Positions 44,110 through 52,650 of a stretch of DNA of 64,000 bases are shown in pieces. The notes below the pieces were generated by a model that was given only the letters and a program-made list of their open reading frames with translations, was not told where the DNA came from and did not search any database. The translations under genes were made by a program, and so were the position numbers. Within the stretch, counting starts at the first letter, position 1. Each line of letters starts with the position of its first letter. The DNA is from a halophilic archaeon (GTDB lineage Archaea; Halobacteriota; Halobacteria; Halobacteriales; Haladaptataceae), in NCBI GenBank assembly GCA_003298465.1, contig QNGA01000006.1, positions 277,200 through 341,199 of the forward strand, written 5' to 3'.

Positions 44110-44639
44110 CGTTTTACCTCTTTGAAGACGTGCTCGATCTATTCCGATTTCCATATATTTTCGGTTGGAATTGAAGCCCATGTCGCCGGAGTGCAGCGTG
44201 AAGCCACGGCGCTGAATCGACGAGAAACATAAGGTTGGTGACGGCATTTTCCTCCGTAGTTCTACGAGAAAGCGTTCGGTCAGTGTTTATGTTTGTGTTC
44301 GAAAGAGCCGTGCCTGGAGTATTTCGTTCGTCGCAGAATTAACGGTAGCATACAACCAGATTCGCTGATCGTTGAGTTGAATCACGGTTTCGTCGAGGGC
44401 GCCATGATCTAGGCTACGTCCATCGACTGACTGAAGGTCGGCTTTCTGCGCTCAGTTGTGGACGGTCGAGCGACAGCGTTCGACACTAAATATATCAATT
44501 ATGGGATAGAAATCCAGAGTGAAAGACTTCCGAGCGCAACTGGCCCCAGCTGCATCAGCGGCTTCGGTGTCGCTTCACGCTCGATAAAATTCAGGTCGAT
44601 TCAGCAAGTAGAATCAGTGAGGCGACCGATTTCTGACAT
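44110..44639 (-). pseudogene. decayed IS6-family transposase (haloarchaeal ISH type)
   Basis: Reading the minus strand from ATG 44639 and changing frame several times recovers the haloarchaeal IS6 transposase in order: IDLNFIEREATPKPLM after an early TGA, FSVERCRSTVHN followed by TGA in place of Trp, HGALDETVIQLNDQRIWLYA, ATNEILQARLF, FLVDSAPWLHAALRRHGLQF, then IEHVFKEVKR. It carries the first and second catalytic Asp regions (DET, LVDS) and the Glu region, but with multiple stops and frameshifts. The gene is dead. Terminal inverted repeats were not identified. Confidence 0.75.
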
Positions 44640-46051
44640 AGGAACTATCAAATCGCACGGCTTCATTCTTTGTCCTTAACTGATTCCTAGTGAGTGTGTG
44701 ATGACATATATTACGGTGGAAAAGGTATATTTACGTTAAAAGTTTACTGTATAAATCTGACTCAGTAATGCAACTCCAAAGACGTCGCTGTAGTATCGAT
44801 AACTGTGAACCGCTGTAACCTTTACTCTTACGTCTTAGATATGAAATCATGGAATAAATTTGTTTATGATGATATTTAATATTATAATAGGCAAACAAAC
44901 TTCTCAACCCGACTGCAGGCATGGTCTGCGAACTATGGTGAGTATATTGTGATAAGAAAAATTATGGAAGAAGCAGAGAAGATAGCTTACTTAAAGATTC
45001 AGGGGGTTATTTGATAACATTTTGCAGTCTGGCTGGAGCAGTGTCTAAGAATCAATGGCAGAATCGTCCTAACTTCGGAAGGAACATGAATAGACGAGAA
45101 GCAGAGTAATTTTGAGCCGTAGGATGGCTTTCGCAGAGCAGGTGCTCCTCCTCACGTCGTTGTCTACATCGCGTACAGTACGAAAGTGTACATAATGAAT
45201 GGGTGACTCCATCGTCGGATCGGACCACGGTTATGACGCACAGCTCATATTAGAGACAGCTAGTACGTGACCGGAAGAATAGCGACGACGGCAAGGCGTG
45301 CGATACAGAACGAGACGGCTACCATAGGCAAAGTTAGCATGGAGCCCGTCTATCGAGATACTATGCCTGGTGCTATCTTCACTCCCTTTTCTCGCCTGAT
45401 CCGGGCTTCCTTTGCGCTAGCCATGTCCGATACCCGTCGCAAGTATGCCTGTTGGACTACTGTGAGAACGGATGGAGGGTAAGGATACGTACTGACGTCT
45501 CGTTCACGAGTGTCGGCACAGCTGGTGCTCGAAATTCAGGTCTCGAAAGGAAAGGCCGCGTAGATCGTCCGTCGTATCTATCCCTTGTCGCCAGAACCAC
45601 TTAAAGCGAAGTTGGATTCAACAGCAATAGTCGACGGCAACAGAGCAGCACGGAGCAGTCGCCGGACAAAACACGCTCAGAGCGGTCGGTCGGAGACACG
45701 TCGAGATGGCTATTCATGCACGTGGTCAGCCACAAGCGAAGGGGGCTATGTCCGGCTTGGCCAGTGGCAAAGAAATCGACTTCGACAGGTCGACGATCAA
45801 AGCACTCCGTCATAGGGACTGGTTCTGCAATAGGCAGGCCGAACCGGCACGGGCAGACACCTAGCCCGACAAGGCGATCCGTGACTGTCCCGGGTGGCAG
45901 TTTCTCGAAGTACCGACGACCTCTGAATGCGAGCAGGCGATGTTCAAGCGGTGGTCGGTGTGAATCGAGACACTCGCCTGCTGTCGGCTTTGATATTAAC
46001 GAGGTAGGCGTGGCAAGAGGAGTTTTGTACACCGTAGCCATCTAGTGACGC
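44640..46051. other. AT-rich stretch without recognisable genes
   Basis: About 1.4 kb. Bases 44,690-45,010 are much richer in A/T than anything else in the window, and codon-like structure is absent on both strands. The rest (45,100-46,050) has only short open frames without motifs on either strand. It probably consists of decayed mobile or foreign DNA next to the IS6 remnant. A TATA-like gatattaac at about 45991-45999 may serve the amphi-Trp gene. Confidence 0.5.
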
Positions 46052-46399
46052 GTGACAGACCAAGAGCAGACTGGACACGATGAAGAGGAGAGTGAGGAAG
46101 AGGAGCTTGAGTTGGAAGGGTTCATGTCCCGCGAGGAGGGAGCGACTGTTCTCCGTCGCCTCGCTGACGGCGTCGAAAATGGATCGGTAGAACTCGGCGG
46201 CGACGAAGGGACCGTGACCATCTCCGAGCAGTTTGAGGTGGAAGTCGAATATGAAGAGGAAGAGGACGAAGCCGAACTAGAGGTCGAATTAGAGTGGTCG
46301 ATGGATGATGGTGCGCCAGCCTCAGCTGAGGAAGAGTCCGATGAAGACGAGAATGAGGTGGCTGAAACGAGCGAAACGAAGGCTGACGACGAAGAGTGA
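46052..46399 (+). CDS. amphi-Trp domain-containing protein
   Basis: 115 residues from GTG 46052. The core MSREEGATVLRRLADGVENG ... GTVTISEQFEVEVEYEEE ... AELEVELEWS is the amphi-Trp domain, a small haloarchaeal family of unknown function. It is flanked by very acidic low-complexity tails (EEESEEEELELEG; EEESDEDENEVAET). It stands alone between decayed DNA and the TnpB element. Confidence 0.75.
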   Translation: MTDQEQTGHDEEESEEEELELEGFMSREEGATVLRRLADGVENGSVELGGDEGTVTISEQFEVEVEYEEEEDEAELEVELEWSMDDGAPASAEEESDEDENEVAETSETKADDEE

Positions 46400-46408
46400 C
46401 CTCCTCCT

Positions 46409-46428
46409 CCTCGCCGTTTACGGCGAGG
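46409..46428. repeat. hairpin with TTTA loop
   Basis: The arms cctcgccg and cggcgagg flank a ttta loop, just after the amphi-Trp stop codon. The same loop occurs in the two end hairpins of the nearby TnpB element. It may be a terminator-like structure or a relic of another IS200/IS605 end. Confidence 0.4.
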
Positions 46429-46538
46429 CGTCCCCCGAGTTGAGGCCCGATGCGTTGGGAACTTCCGTTTGCACACCGACGGGGTGCTGGCTTGCCGTCG
46501 GCGCCGCTGAGACCGAGGTGCGCCTCCTTATACGGGCT

Positions 46539-46579
<41 letters not shown>

Positions 46580-46625
46580 ACGCTCCGTATCACAATCCAC
46601 CGACGATGACAGGCCGACTCCCATC

Positions 46626-46634
46626 CATTAAGTA
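46626..46634 (+). promoter_or_regulatory. TATA-like box of tnpB
   Basis: The motif cattaagta lies about 27 bases before the ATG at 46657. Confidence 0.4.
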
Positions 46635-46656
46635 TCCAGACTCCTACATGTAAGAT

Positions 46657-47910
46657 ATGGACGTGCGGCGTACTGTCCCCGTTGCCCTCGACGTGGACAG
46701 TGTCGACGCCGCACTCCTCACAGGCACCGTCGACACCTTCCTCTGGTGCGCTCAATACGTCGTTGACCACGCCTTCCAAGGCGAGTACGTCACCACCAGC
46801 AAAACACAACTAGACGACGAAACTTACGACGACGTGCGCGAGAAAACCGACGGCTTCAACGGTGGACTCGTCCAAGCAGCAAGGAACAAGGCTGCTGAAG
46901 CCTGCAAGAGCGCCGTCGCACGCTGGAAGAACGGGAAGAAAGCGTCCAAACCCACCTTCACCAGCCCGCACGTTGTCTACGACAAGCGTACCGCGACGTT
47001 CCACGACGACTACGTGAGCCTCGCCACGACAGACGGTCGCATCGAAGCCGACTACGTGCTACCCGACAAGGACAGCAACACACCGCACTCCGAGTACCTG
47101 TTCTCCGATGAGTACGAAACCACGGGTGCGGAACTGCACTACCAAGACGGCGACTGGGTGCTTCACGTCCACTGCAAGATGGAGGTGGAGTCTGACACGT
47201 CGGCACAGGCAACACCTGAGAACGGAACGGTTCTCGGAGTTGACCTCGGCGTGAACAATCTTGCCGTCACGAGTACGGGCACGTTCTGGACGGGCGACGA
47301 GTTCGACCACTGGCGTAGAGAATACGAGAAACGCCGTGGGTCGCTCCAACAGTGCGGCACGCGGTGGGCGCACGAGAACATCCAATCCGTCGGACGGAAA
47401 GAAGACGGTCGATTCAAACTGATGCTGCATCGCATCAGCAACGAACTCGTCGCGGAAGCCCGTGAGAACGGATGTTCCGTGATTGCGTTCGAGGACTTGA
47501 CCGACATCCGTGAGCGAACTGGTGCGTCGTGGGGGCACAAGTGGGCGTTCGACCGCTTGTACGAGTACGTCGAGTACAAGGCCGAAGAACACGGCATTGT
47601 GGTCGAACAGATCGACCCCGAAAACACGTCACGGCGGTGCTCACACTGCGGGTTTACGCACCCCGACAACCGCGAGGACGAAGCGTTCGAGTGTCTGAAG
47701 TGTGGCTGTGAGAACCACGCCGACTACAACGCCGCGAAGAACATCGGGTTACGGTATCTCCGTCGCACCCAAACTGGGGGCGGCGGAGGCGCACCCTTGG
47801 GCGTGCGCTTGAACAGCGGGATGATGACCGTGAACGGAGGCTATTCTCCTGCCTCAGATGAGGCCAGAACGGGAGTCCACGCTGAATCCCACGACTTTAG
47901 TCGTGGGTAG
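46657..47910 (+). CDS. tnpB: RNA-guided endonuclease TnpB
   Basis: 417 residues. The RuvC-like catalytic triad is intact: Asp196 ([11 protein letters not shown]), Glu279 ([13 protein letters not shown]) and Asp356 ([12 protein letters not shown]). A zinc finger carries Cys328, Cys331, Cys346 and Cys349. The N-terminal OrfB helix-turn-helix region is present ([18 protein letters not shown]). TnpB cleaves DNA guided by an RNA made from the element's right end, which helps the element persist. The reading frame runs through the right-end hairpin to HDFSRG. It appears intact and possibly active. Confidence 0.92.
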   Translation: MDVRRTVPVALDVDSVDAALLTGTVDTFLWCAQYVVDHAFQGEYVTTSKTQLDDETYDDVREKTDGFNGGLVQAARNKAAEACKSAVARWKNGKKASKPTFTSPHVVYDKRTATFHDDYVSLATTDGRIEADYVLPDKDSNTPHSEYLFSDEYETTGAELHYQDGDWVLHVHCKMEVESDTSAQATPENGTVLGVDLGVNNLAVTSTGTFWTGDEFDHWRREYEKRRGSLQQCGTRWAHENIQSVGRKEDGRFKLMLHRISNELVAEARENGCSVIAFEDLTDIRERTGASWGHKWAFDRLYEYVEYKAEEHGIVVEQIDPENTSRRCSHCGFTHPDNREDEAFECLKCGCENHADYNAAKNIGLRYLRRTQTGGGGGAPLGVRLNSGMMTVNGGYSPASDEARTGVHAESHDFSRG

Positions 47911-47911
47911 C
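47790..47911 (+). ncRNA. putative omegaRNA (reRNA) scaffold at the TnpB right end
   Basis: In tnpB elements the guide RNA derives from the 3' part of the gene and the right end, with the guide just beyond the element. Here the 3' end contains the perfect hairpin at 47888-47907. The predicted guide would begin just past about 47911, inside the ABC permease gene. Extent and processing are inferred. Confidence 0.35.
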
Positions 47912-48613
47912 TCAAGCACCGACGTTCGTGAGGGCATCGGACTGTGCGACGTCACCGCCAAGATATCGTTCTAAGAGAGCAAATCCGGAGTCGAGGGTGA
48001 TAGCGAGTAAGGCACCGGGAATTGCGCCAGCGAGCGCCATCTCCATGTTATAGAGCTTGATACCTTGCATGACCCAGGTACCGAGACCGCCCCCTCCGAC
48101 GAAGAAGGCGAGATAGGCGGTTCCCACGCCGATGACCGAACTCGTCCGGATGCCGGCGAAGATGACCGGGACAGCCAGTGGAAACTGGATTTTCCGCAGG
48201 ATATCGATTTCGGTCATCCCCATTCCGCGCGCCGCCTCGACGATAGCATCGTCGACGTCCTCGATTCCCGCGATAGTGTTCGTCAGAATCGGCAGTAGCG
48301 CGTACGCGAAAAGGCCGATGACGGCCGTCGTGAAGCCGATGCCGGTGATCGGCATGATGATGAAGATGATGGCGATGGTCGGTACAGTCTGGGCGGTGTT
48401 TCCGAATCCCTCGATGGTCGACTTCGCGCGAGGGAACCGCGTTGCTGCGATGCCGAGCGGCACGGCGACGAGTATCGCCAGTAACTCCGAGACCAACACG
48501 AGCTTGATGTGGGTCCAGAGCACAGTGAGGAACGTATCCCAGTTGTTTACGAGGAACTCGTAGGCTCCGGGGAGTTCACCGAGCATCCCGAGGGGAAGGA
48601 GTGGTGTCGTCAT
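47912..48613 (-). CDS. osmoprotectant/quaternary-amine ABC transporter permease
   Basis: 233 residues from ATG 48613 (MTTPLLPLGML). It has about six hydrophobic segments and the permease EAA-loop-like motif VEAARGMGMTEIDILRKIQFPLAVPVI. It is the last gene of a four-gene OpuC/ProU-type operon transcribed leftward. The ABC ATPase gene ends one base upstream. The IS element ends at its stop codon, so the operon's natural downstream sequence has been displaced. Confidence 0.88.
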   Translation of the reverse strand: MTTPLLPLGMLGELPGAYEFLVNNWDTFLTVLWTHIKLVLVSELLAILVAVPLGIAATRFPRAKSTIEGFGNTAQTVPTIAIIFIIMPITGIGFTTAVIGLFAYALLPILTNTIAGIEDVDDAIVEAARGMGMTEIDILRKIQFPLAVPVIFAGIRTSSVIGVGTAYLAFFVGGGGLGTWVMQGIKLYNMEMALAGAIPGALLAITLDSGFALLERYLGGDVAQSDALTNVGA

Positions 48614-48614
48614 G

Positions 48615-49571
48615 TTAGACTGACCTCCGCGTCGGATCGCTGGTTCCCTGGAGGTCCGATTCTTCGACGACGCCAACTACTCGTCCATTCTTGGCGACCG
48701 GGAGCCGGTCGTCGTCGGTCTCCAGCAACCGCGAGAGCGCGATATGGGCGGTGTCAGAGGGGGAGACTGGCTCGACGTCGGGCACTGACGTATCGTCGGT
48801 CTCACGCATCACGTTCTCGACTGGCGTAACCTGCAGTTTCATGAGTTCGCGGTCCTGGCCGATGAAGTCGCGGACGAAGTCGTTCTCCGGAGTCTCTAAG
48901 ATGTTCTGTGGTGTGTCGTACTGGACGAGTTCGCCGACGTCGAAGATAGCGATGCGGTCGCCCATCTTGAGCGCTTCCTCCATGTCGTGGGTGACGAACA
49001 GGATGGTTACGTCGAGTTCTGACTGGATATCGAGGAACTCGTCCTGCAGTTCCTCACGCGTGATGGGGTCGAGCGCACCGAACGGCTCGTCCATTAGCAT
49101 GACATCGGGGTCAGCTGCAAGTGCTCGGGCGACGCCGACGCGCTGGCGTTGTCCTCCCGAGAGCTCTGTCGGGTGCTGGTTGGCGTACTCTTCTGCCGGG
49201 AGGGCCATGAGGTCGAGAAGTTCGTGGACGCGTTCTCGGATGCGGTTGTCGTCCCAGCCCTTGAGGTTCGGCACTGTGCCGACGTTTTCGGCGACGGTCA
49301 TATGGTCGAACAGGCCGATTTCCTGGATGACATAGCCGATGTCTCGCCGTAGTTCGATCTCGTCCATCTCCGTGATATCGGTACCGTCGAAGTAGACGGT
49401 GCCGTCAGTGGGGTCGATGAGGCGATTGACGAGTTTCATCGTCGTCGTCTTCCCGCAGCCGGAGGGACCTACCAGCACTGTCGTCGTCCCTTCTTCGACC
49501 TCGAAATTGATGTCTTCGATGGCGACGGTACCGTCGGAGTACACTTTGGTGACGTTGTCAAACTCTATCAT
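48615..49571 (-). CDS. osmoprotectant ABC transporter ATP-binding protein with CBS domain
   Basis: 318 residues. Walker A is GPSGCGKTTT, the signature is LSGGQRQRVGVARAL, Walker B is DVMLMDEPFGALD, and the H-loop is VTHDMEEALKMGD. The C-terminal 65 residues form a CBS-like unit (SDTAHIALSRLLETDDDRLPV) as in OpuCA/ProV, which senses ionic strength in that family. It starts 4 bases inside the preceding permease gene (ATGA-like overlap). It should energise uptake of glycine betaine or choline-like solutes. Confidence 0.9.
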   Translation of the reverse strand: MIEFDNVTKVYSDGTVAIEDINFEVEEGTTTVLVGPSGCGKTTTMKLVNRLIDPTDGTVYFDGTDITEMDEIELRRDIGYVIQEIGLFDHMTVAENVGTVPNLKGWDDNRIRERVHELLDLMALPAEEYANQHPTELSGGQRQRVGVARALAADPDVMLMDEPFGALDPITREELQDEFLDIQSELDVTILFVTHDMEEALKMGDRIAIFDVGELVQYDTPQNILETPENDFVRDFIGQDRELMKLQVTPVENVMRETDDTSVPDVEPVSPSDTAHIALSRLLETDDDRLPVAKNGRVVGVVEESDLQGTSDPTRRSV

Positions 49572-50377
49572 GATCGTGACCGTGTGGAGGCTGGGGTGCT
49601 CTCGGTGTCCTCGTCCGATGGGACTCGCGAGGGTGCGAGCCGAGCAAGTCCGTGGACGCCGCGGGTTCCGAGGTTCAGTTCTATCTCCTCACCGTTGCGC
49701 AGGCGCAACAGCTGCTCAACGACGCCCAGAACGTAGTCGACGGCGAGCGTGAGCAGGGCGAGCGCTATCGTCGCTCCGACGATTTGGACCGTATTCCCGC
49801 TCCGGTAGCCGTCGAATATCGGGGCGCCGAGTCCACCGGCGTTGACGACCTCGCCGATAGCTGCGATGCCGACGAGCAGCACGATCGCATTGCGCAGCCC
49901 GGACATGACGACCGGGAGCGCCATCGGAAGCTGAATCTTGCGGAGACGCTGGAACTTCGACATTCCCAGTCCCTCGCCCGCTTCGATGGCTGACTGGTCG
50001 ACTCCGGTCAGTCCGACGTACGTGTTCCGGACGAGGGGGAGTTGTGTGTACAGAATAAGTCCCATGACGACCGGTGGTGAGCCAGTTCCGAGCGACGGGA
50101 TGAGGAGCGCGAACAGGGCGAGTGACGGAATCGTCATCATGATGCCGGCCAGCCAGAGGACCACCGTTGCGAGGCGGTCGTTGTACGTGATGAGGGTGCC
50201 AAGGGTGATTCCGAGCGGGACAGCGACGATGAGCGCTCGGGCGACGAGGATTGCGTGGTCGACTGTATGGCTCAACAGCGATTGCTGGTTGTCCGCGAAG
50301 TACTGCACTAGCTCGCCCAAGAACCCGAGCAGGACCACGGCGGAGTCGCCGCTCAGTACGAGGGCGTTAGCAGCCAT
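49568..50377 (-). CDS. osmoprotectant ABC transporter permease
   Basis: 269 residues, about six membrane segments, and the cytoplasmic loop motif SAIEAGEGLGMSKFQRLRKIQLPMALPVV. It is the second permease of the operon and probably forms a heterodimer with the 47912 product. The C-terminal tail after about 240 is hydrophilic and Ser/Arg rich. The gene follows the binding-protein gene by 4 bases. Confidence 0.88.
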   Translation of the reverse strand: MAANALVLSGDSAVVLLGFLGELVQYFADNQQSLLSHTVDHAILVARALIVAVPLGITLGTLITYNDRLATVVLWLAGIMMTIPSLALFALLIPSLGTGSPPVVMGLILYTQLPLVRNTYVGLTGVDQSAIEAGEGLGMSKFQRLRKIQLPMALPVVMSGLRNAIVLLVGIAAIGEVVNAGGLGAPIFDGYRSGNTVQIVGATIALALLTLAVDYVLGVVEQLLRLRNGEEIELNLGTRGVHGLARLAPSRVPSDEDTESTPASTRSRS

Positions 50378-50381
50378 GACG

Positions 50382-51341
50382 CTAGATGATTCCTTCGTCC
50401 TTCAGGTGGTTCTTAGCGACGGTTCGAGCGTTCTTCTGTTCGATAGAGACTTTCTTGTTCAGGGCCCGGATTGTATCGGTGCTGAGGGAGTTCGCAATCT
50501 GATTCAGCGGTTTCTTGATCGCTGAGTTCTCCTCGATGACCGCTTGTCTGGTCATCGGTGCGGGATTGTACACTGGGAAGAATCCCTTGTCGTCTTTCAG
50601 GGAGGTGAGATTGTGCTTTACAATCTTTGGGTTCGTATTGAATCCGCTTCCGAGGATGGCCTGCCCGTTGCCGACGACTTGGTACGTCAACGATGAGCTG
50701 ACGTTCTTGATGTTCAGCTTCTTGGCTGCGTTCGCGAAGTCGTAGTGTTTGGTCACGCCGGGCCAGCCGTCGTCTCGCTTCTCGAATTCGGCGTTCATAA
50801 CGACGGTCTTGTCCGTGTGGCCGTTCTTCACCCATTTCGCGAAGTCAGAGATGGATGTAATCCCTTTCTGTTCGGCCCACTTGCTGCGGGTGAGCAAGAC
50901 GTAGGTGTTGTTGAACGGCGCGCGTTTGAGGAAGGTGATGTCGTACTTGTTCTCGAATTCCGACTCGACCTTGTTGTAGATCTTTTGTGGGTCGGTGATG
51001 ACCTTGTCGTGCTGGGGTTTGAGGGTTGCCCAGGCCGTCCCCGTGTACTCCCAGTAGACGTCGGTCTCTTCGTTCTTGAGCGCCTCGAAGTTCGTGACGG
51101 TGCCGCCGAGGCCGATTTTGTCATTCACGTCGATGTCGGTGTTTTGTTTGATTGCCTCCAGCGTGAGATAGCCGAGCACCTTCTGTTCTGTGAACGACTT
51201 CGAGGAGACGGTGACAGAGCCGGCGCTGCTTCCGCCGCCGCCAAGAATGGTTGCACACCCTGCTGTCGATGCTATGCCGGCCAGGCCGGCTATCGCCCCT
51301 GATTTCTGGAGTGTTTCCCGCCGTGTGGTCTTCCTTGGCAT
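50382..51341 (-). CDS. osmoprotectant ABC transporter substrate-binding lipoprotein (OpuAC-type)
   Basis: 319 residues. The N-terminal signal has RRETLQKSGAIAGLAG and a lipobox-like STAGC at about 26-30, so the protein should be lipid-anchored outside the membrane, probably by the Tat route. The mature domain begins GSVTVSSKSFTEQKVLGYLTL and contains TDVYWEYTGTAWATL, the aromatic-rich site of quaternary-amine-binding proteins. It is unusually rich in Lys and Asn for a haloarchaeal protein. It is the first gene of the operon, with a TATA-like ttgttaatcg (51370-51379, minus strand). Confidence 0.9.
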   Translation of the reverse strand: MPRKTTRRETLQKSGAIAGLAGIASTAGCATILGGGGSSAGSVTVSSKSFTEQKVLGYLTLEAIKQNTDIDVNDKIGLGGTVTNFEALKNEETDVYWEYTGTAWATLKPQHDKVITDPQKIYNKVESEFENKYDITFLKRAPFNNTYVLLTRSKWAEQKGITSISDFAKWVKNGHTDKTVVMNAEFEKRDDGWPGVTKHYDFANAAKKLNIKNVSSSLTYQVVGNGQAILGSGFNTNPKIVKHNLTSLKDDKGFFPVYNPAPMTRQAVIEENSAIKKPLNQIANSLSTDTIRALNKKVSIEQKNARTVAKNHLKDEGII

Positions 51342-51369
51342 ACCTGACTCAACGTAGTCGGCATATCCC

Positions 51370-51379
51370 GATTAACAAT
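51370..51379 (-). promoter_or_regulatory. TATA-like box of the osmoprotectant transporter operon
   Basis: The minus strand reads ttgttaatcg, about 30 bases before the ATG at 51341. Confidence 0.45.
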
Positions 51380-51414
51380 TGGCACAAACAAGTCTCGGTC
51401 TTTAAGTACAGCGG

Positions 51415-51861
51415 TCACGCTGATTCCGGCGGGACGATGGTCACTGGTATCCTAGCATTGAGGACGACTCGTTGGACAGTACTTCCGAAGACGGCTTTCC
51501 CAGCCGGGCTTCGCTTCCGGCCGTAAAGATAAACACGGTCAGCGTCGGCCGATTCGGCGACATCGAGGATAGCGTCGGCCGTCCGATCGTCCCGACGGAT
51601 GCCACGCGATGTCGCGTCAAGTCCACCATCAGTCACGACATCGACGGCCGCACCAACACCGGACTTCCGCGAGGCAAGGTCGTCGACCGAAAGCCCATCA
51701 GAATCATCGAGATTGGCGCGTGTCGACGCCACCTCCGCCTCGTCGAAGACGTGCAAGACGACCGCTTCCGCATCCTCGTCTTCGACCTCGCGAACCGTCT
51801 CCGCCACTTTCCTCGCCCACGGGGCATGATTCTTCACCGGCAATAGGACGGTGCTGCTCAT
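51415..51861 (-). CDS. universal stress protein (UspA family)
   Basis: 148 residues from ATG 51861 (MSSTVLLPVKNHAPW). The family pattern is present: first strand TVLLPV, VVLHVFDEAEV, AILDVAESADADRVYLYGRKRSPAGKAVFGSTVQRVV (the G-x-G-GS/T nucleotide-binding region in modified form) and a last strand PVTIVPP. It sits between the transporter operon and the HTH_10 regulator. A stress-linked role alongside osmoprotectant uptake is plausible. Confidence 0.87.
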   Translation of the reverse strand: MSSTVLLPVKNHAPWARKVAETVREVEDEDAEAVVLHVFDEAEVASTRANLDDSDGLSVDDLASRKSGVGAAVDVVTDGGLDATSRGIRRDDRTADAILDVAESADADRVYLYGRKRSPAGKAVFGSTVQRVVLNARIPVTIVPPESA

Positions 51862-51920
51862 ACCTGGAGATAAACCGACAGCAACATCATTTGACTGTCC
51901 CACATGTGGACGGCTATAAG

Positions 51921-52619
51921 TCATCTATCATCCGCCGCGAGGTTGACGTACGTCACCAAAAATTTCATCAGGGACCGCTCGGCTTTCCGGAGATGGTTGG
52001 AAGCAGTCGTCTTCGTGATGTCCATCTTCGCAGCGAGCTCCTCCAAAGTAGTCTCACGAGGGATGTCGAAGTAGCCCTCCTGCAGCGCGAGCGTAAGTAG
52101 TTCGCGCTGACGGGGTGGAATAGAACCCAGTAGTTCCTGCCACTCCGCCGTACTCGGAGTTACTTGTCGATTGAACTCGTTGGAGATGCGTTCAACCGCG
52201 ACAGGGCCGAACTCCGAAAGCACCTCCGTCGCCTTCGAGAGCTCTTCGCGGTCGTTCAACAACAAGTCGAAACACTCACGGCCGTCTTCCAGCTTGGTCG
52301 GCCCAATCGGGAGAAACCCCTCATAGAGCAGCGTCTGCAGTGGCGTGAATTCAGTGAGCGACCCACGGACGAACAACGTCGCCGACTCCCGGTCAGCATG
52401 CTCGAGCTCGTAGCGCTCGAGAACGTCGACCTCGTCCGTAGCTTGGTGGTCCTCGATAACCGCCAGTGACGCGTCCATGTCGTCCGTTTCCAGCGCCATG
52501 ATACCGATATACCGGCGATTCCGGAACGTCGACGCGAGAAACTCCGCAAAGGCATCGTATCGAGCAAGTTGGGCCGTCCAGTCTTCCTCGTACCGGACAC
52601 AGACCTTGGCGGTGAGCAT
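51921..52619 (-). CDS. HTH_10 (bacterio-opsin activator-type) transcription regulator
   Basis: 232 residues from ATG 52619 (MLTAKVCVRYEEDW). Residues 1-150 are the haloarchaeal sensor-like region. The C-terminal HTH_10 motif is LGSIPPRQRELLTLALQEGYFDIPRETTLEELAAKMDITKTTASNHLRKAERSLMKFL (about 170-225). The only regulator in the window, it probably controls neighbouring genes, either the transporter operon or the MmgE/hydrolase group. Its TATA-like gtttaatact (52641-52650, minus) overlaps the end of the MmgE gene. Confidence 0.88.
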   Translation of the reverse strand: MLTAKVCVRYEEDWTAQLARYDAFAEFLASTFRNRRYIGIMALETDDMDASLAVIEDHQATDEVDVLERYELEHADRESATLFVRGSLTEFTPLQTLLYEGFLPIGPTKLEDGRECFDLLLNDREELSKATEVLSEFGPVAVERISNEFNRQVTPSTAEWQELLGSIPPRQRELLTLALQEGYFDIPRETTLEELAAKMDITKTTASNHLRKAERSLMKFLVTYVNLAADDR

Positions 52620-52640
52620 TGTCGATACGCTAACGGCTGG

Positions 52641-52650
52641 AGTATTAAAC
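52641..52650 (-). promoter_or_regulatory. TATA-like box of HTH_10 regulator gene
   Basis: The minus strand reads gtttaatact, about 27 bases upstream of the ATG at 52619 and across the stop codon of the preceding gene. Confidence 0.45.

Noticed and set aside
44640..46051. Short open frames in the AT-rich gap (for example 45267-45482 and 45601-46041)
   Set aside because: No recognisable motif, no promoter or ribosome site, and irregular codon use; more likely decayed DNA.
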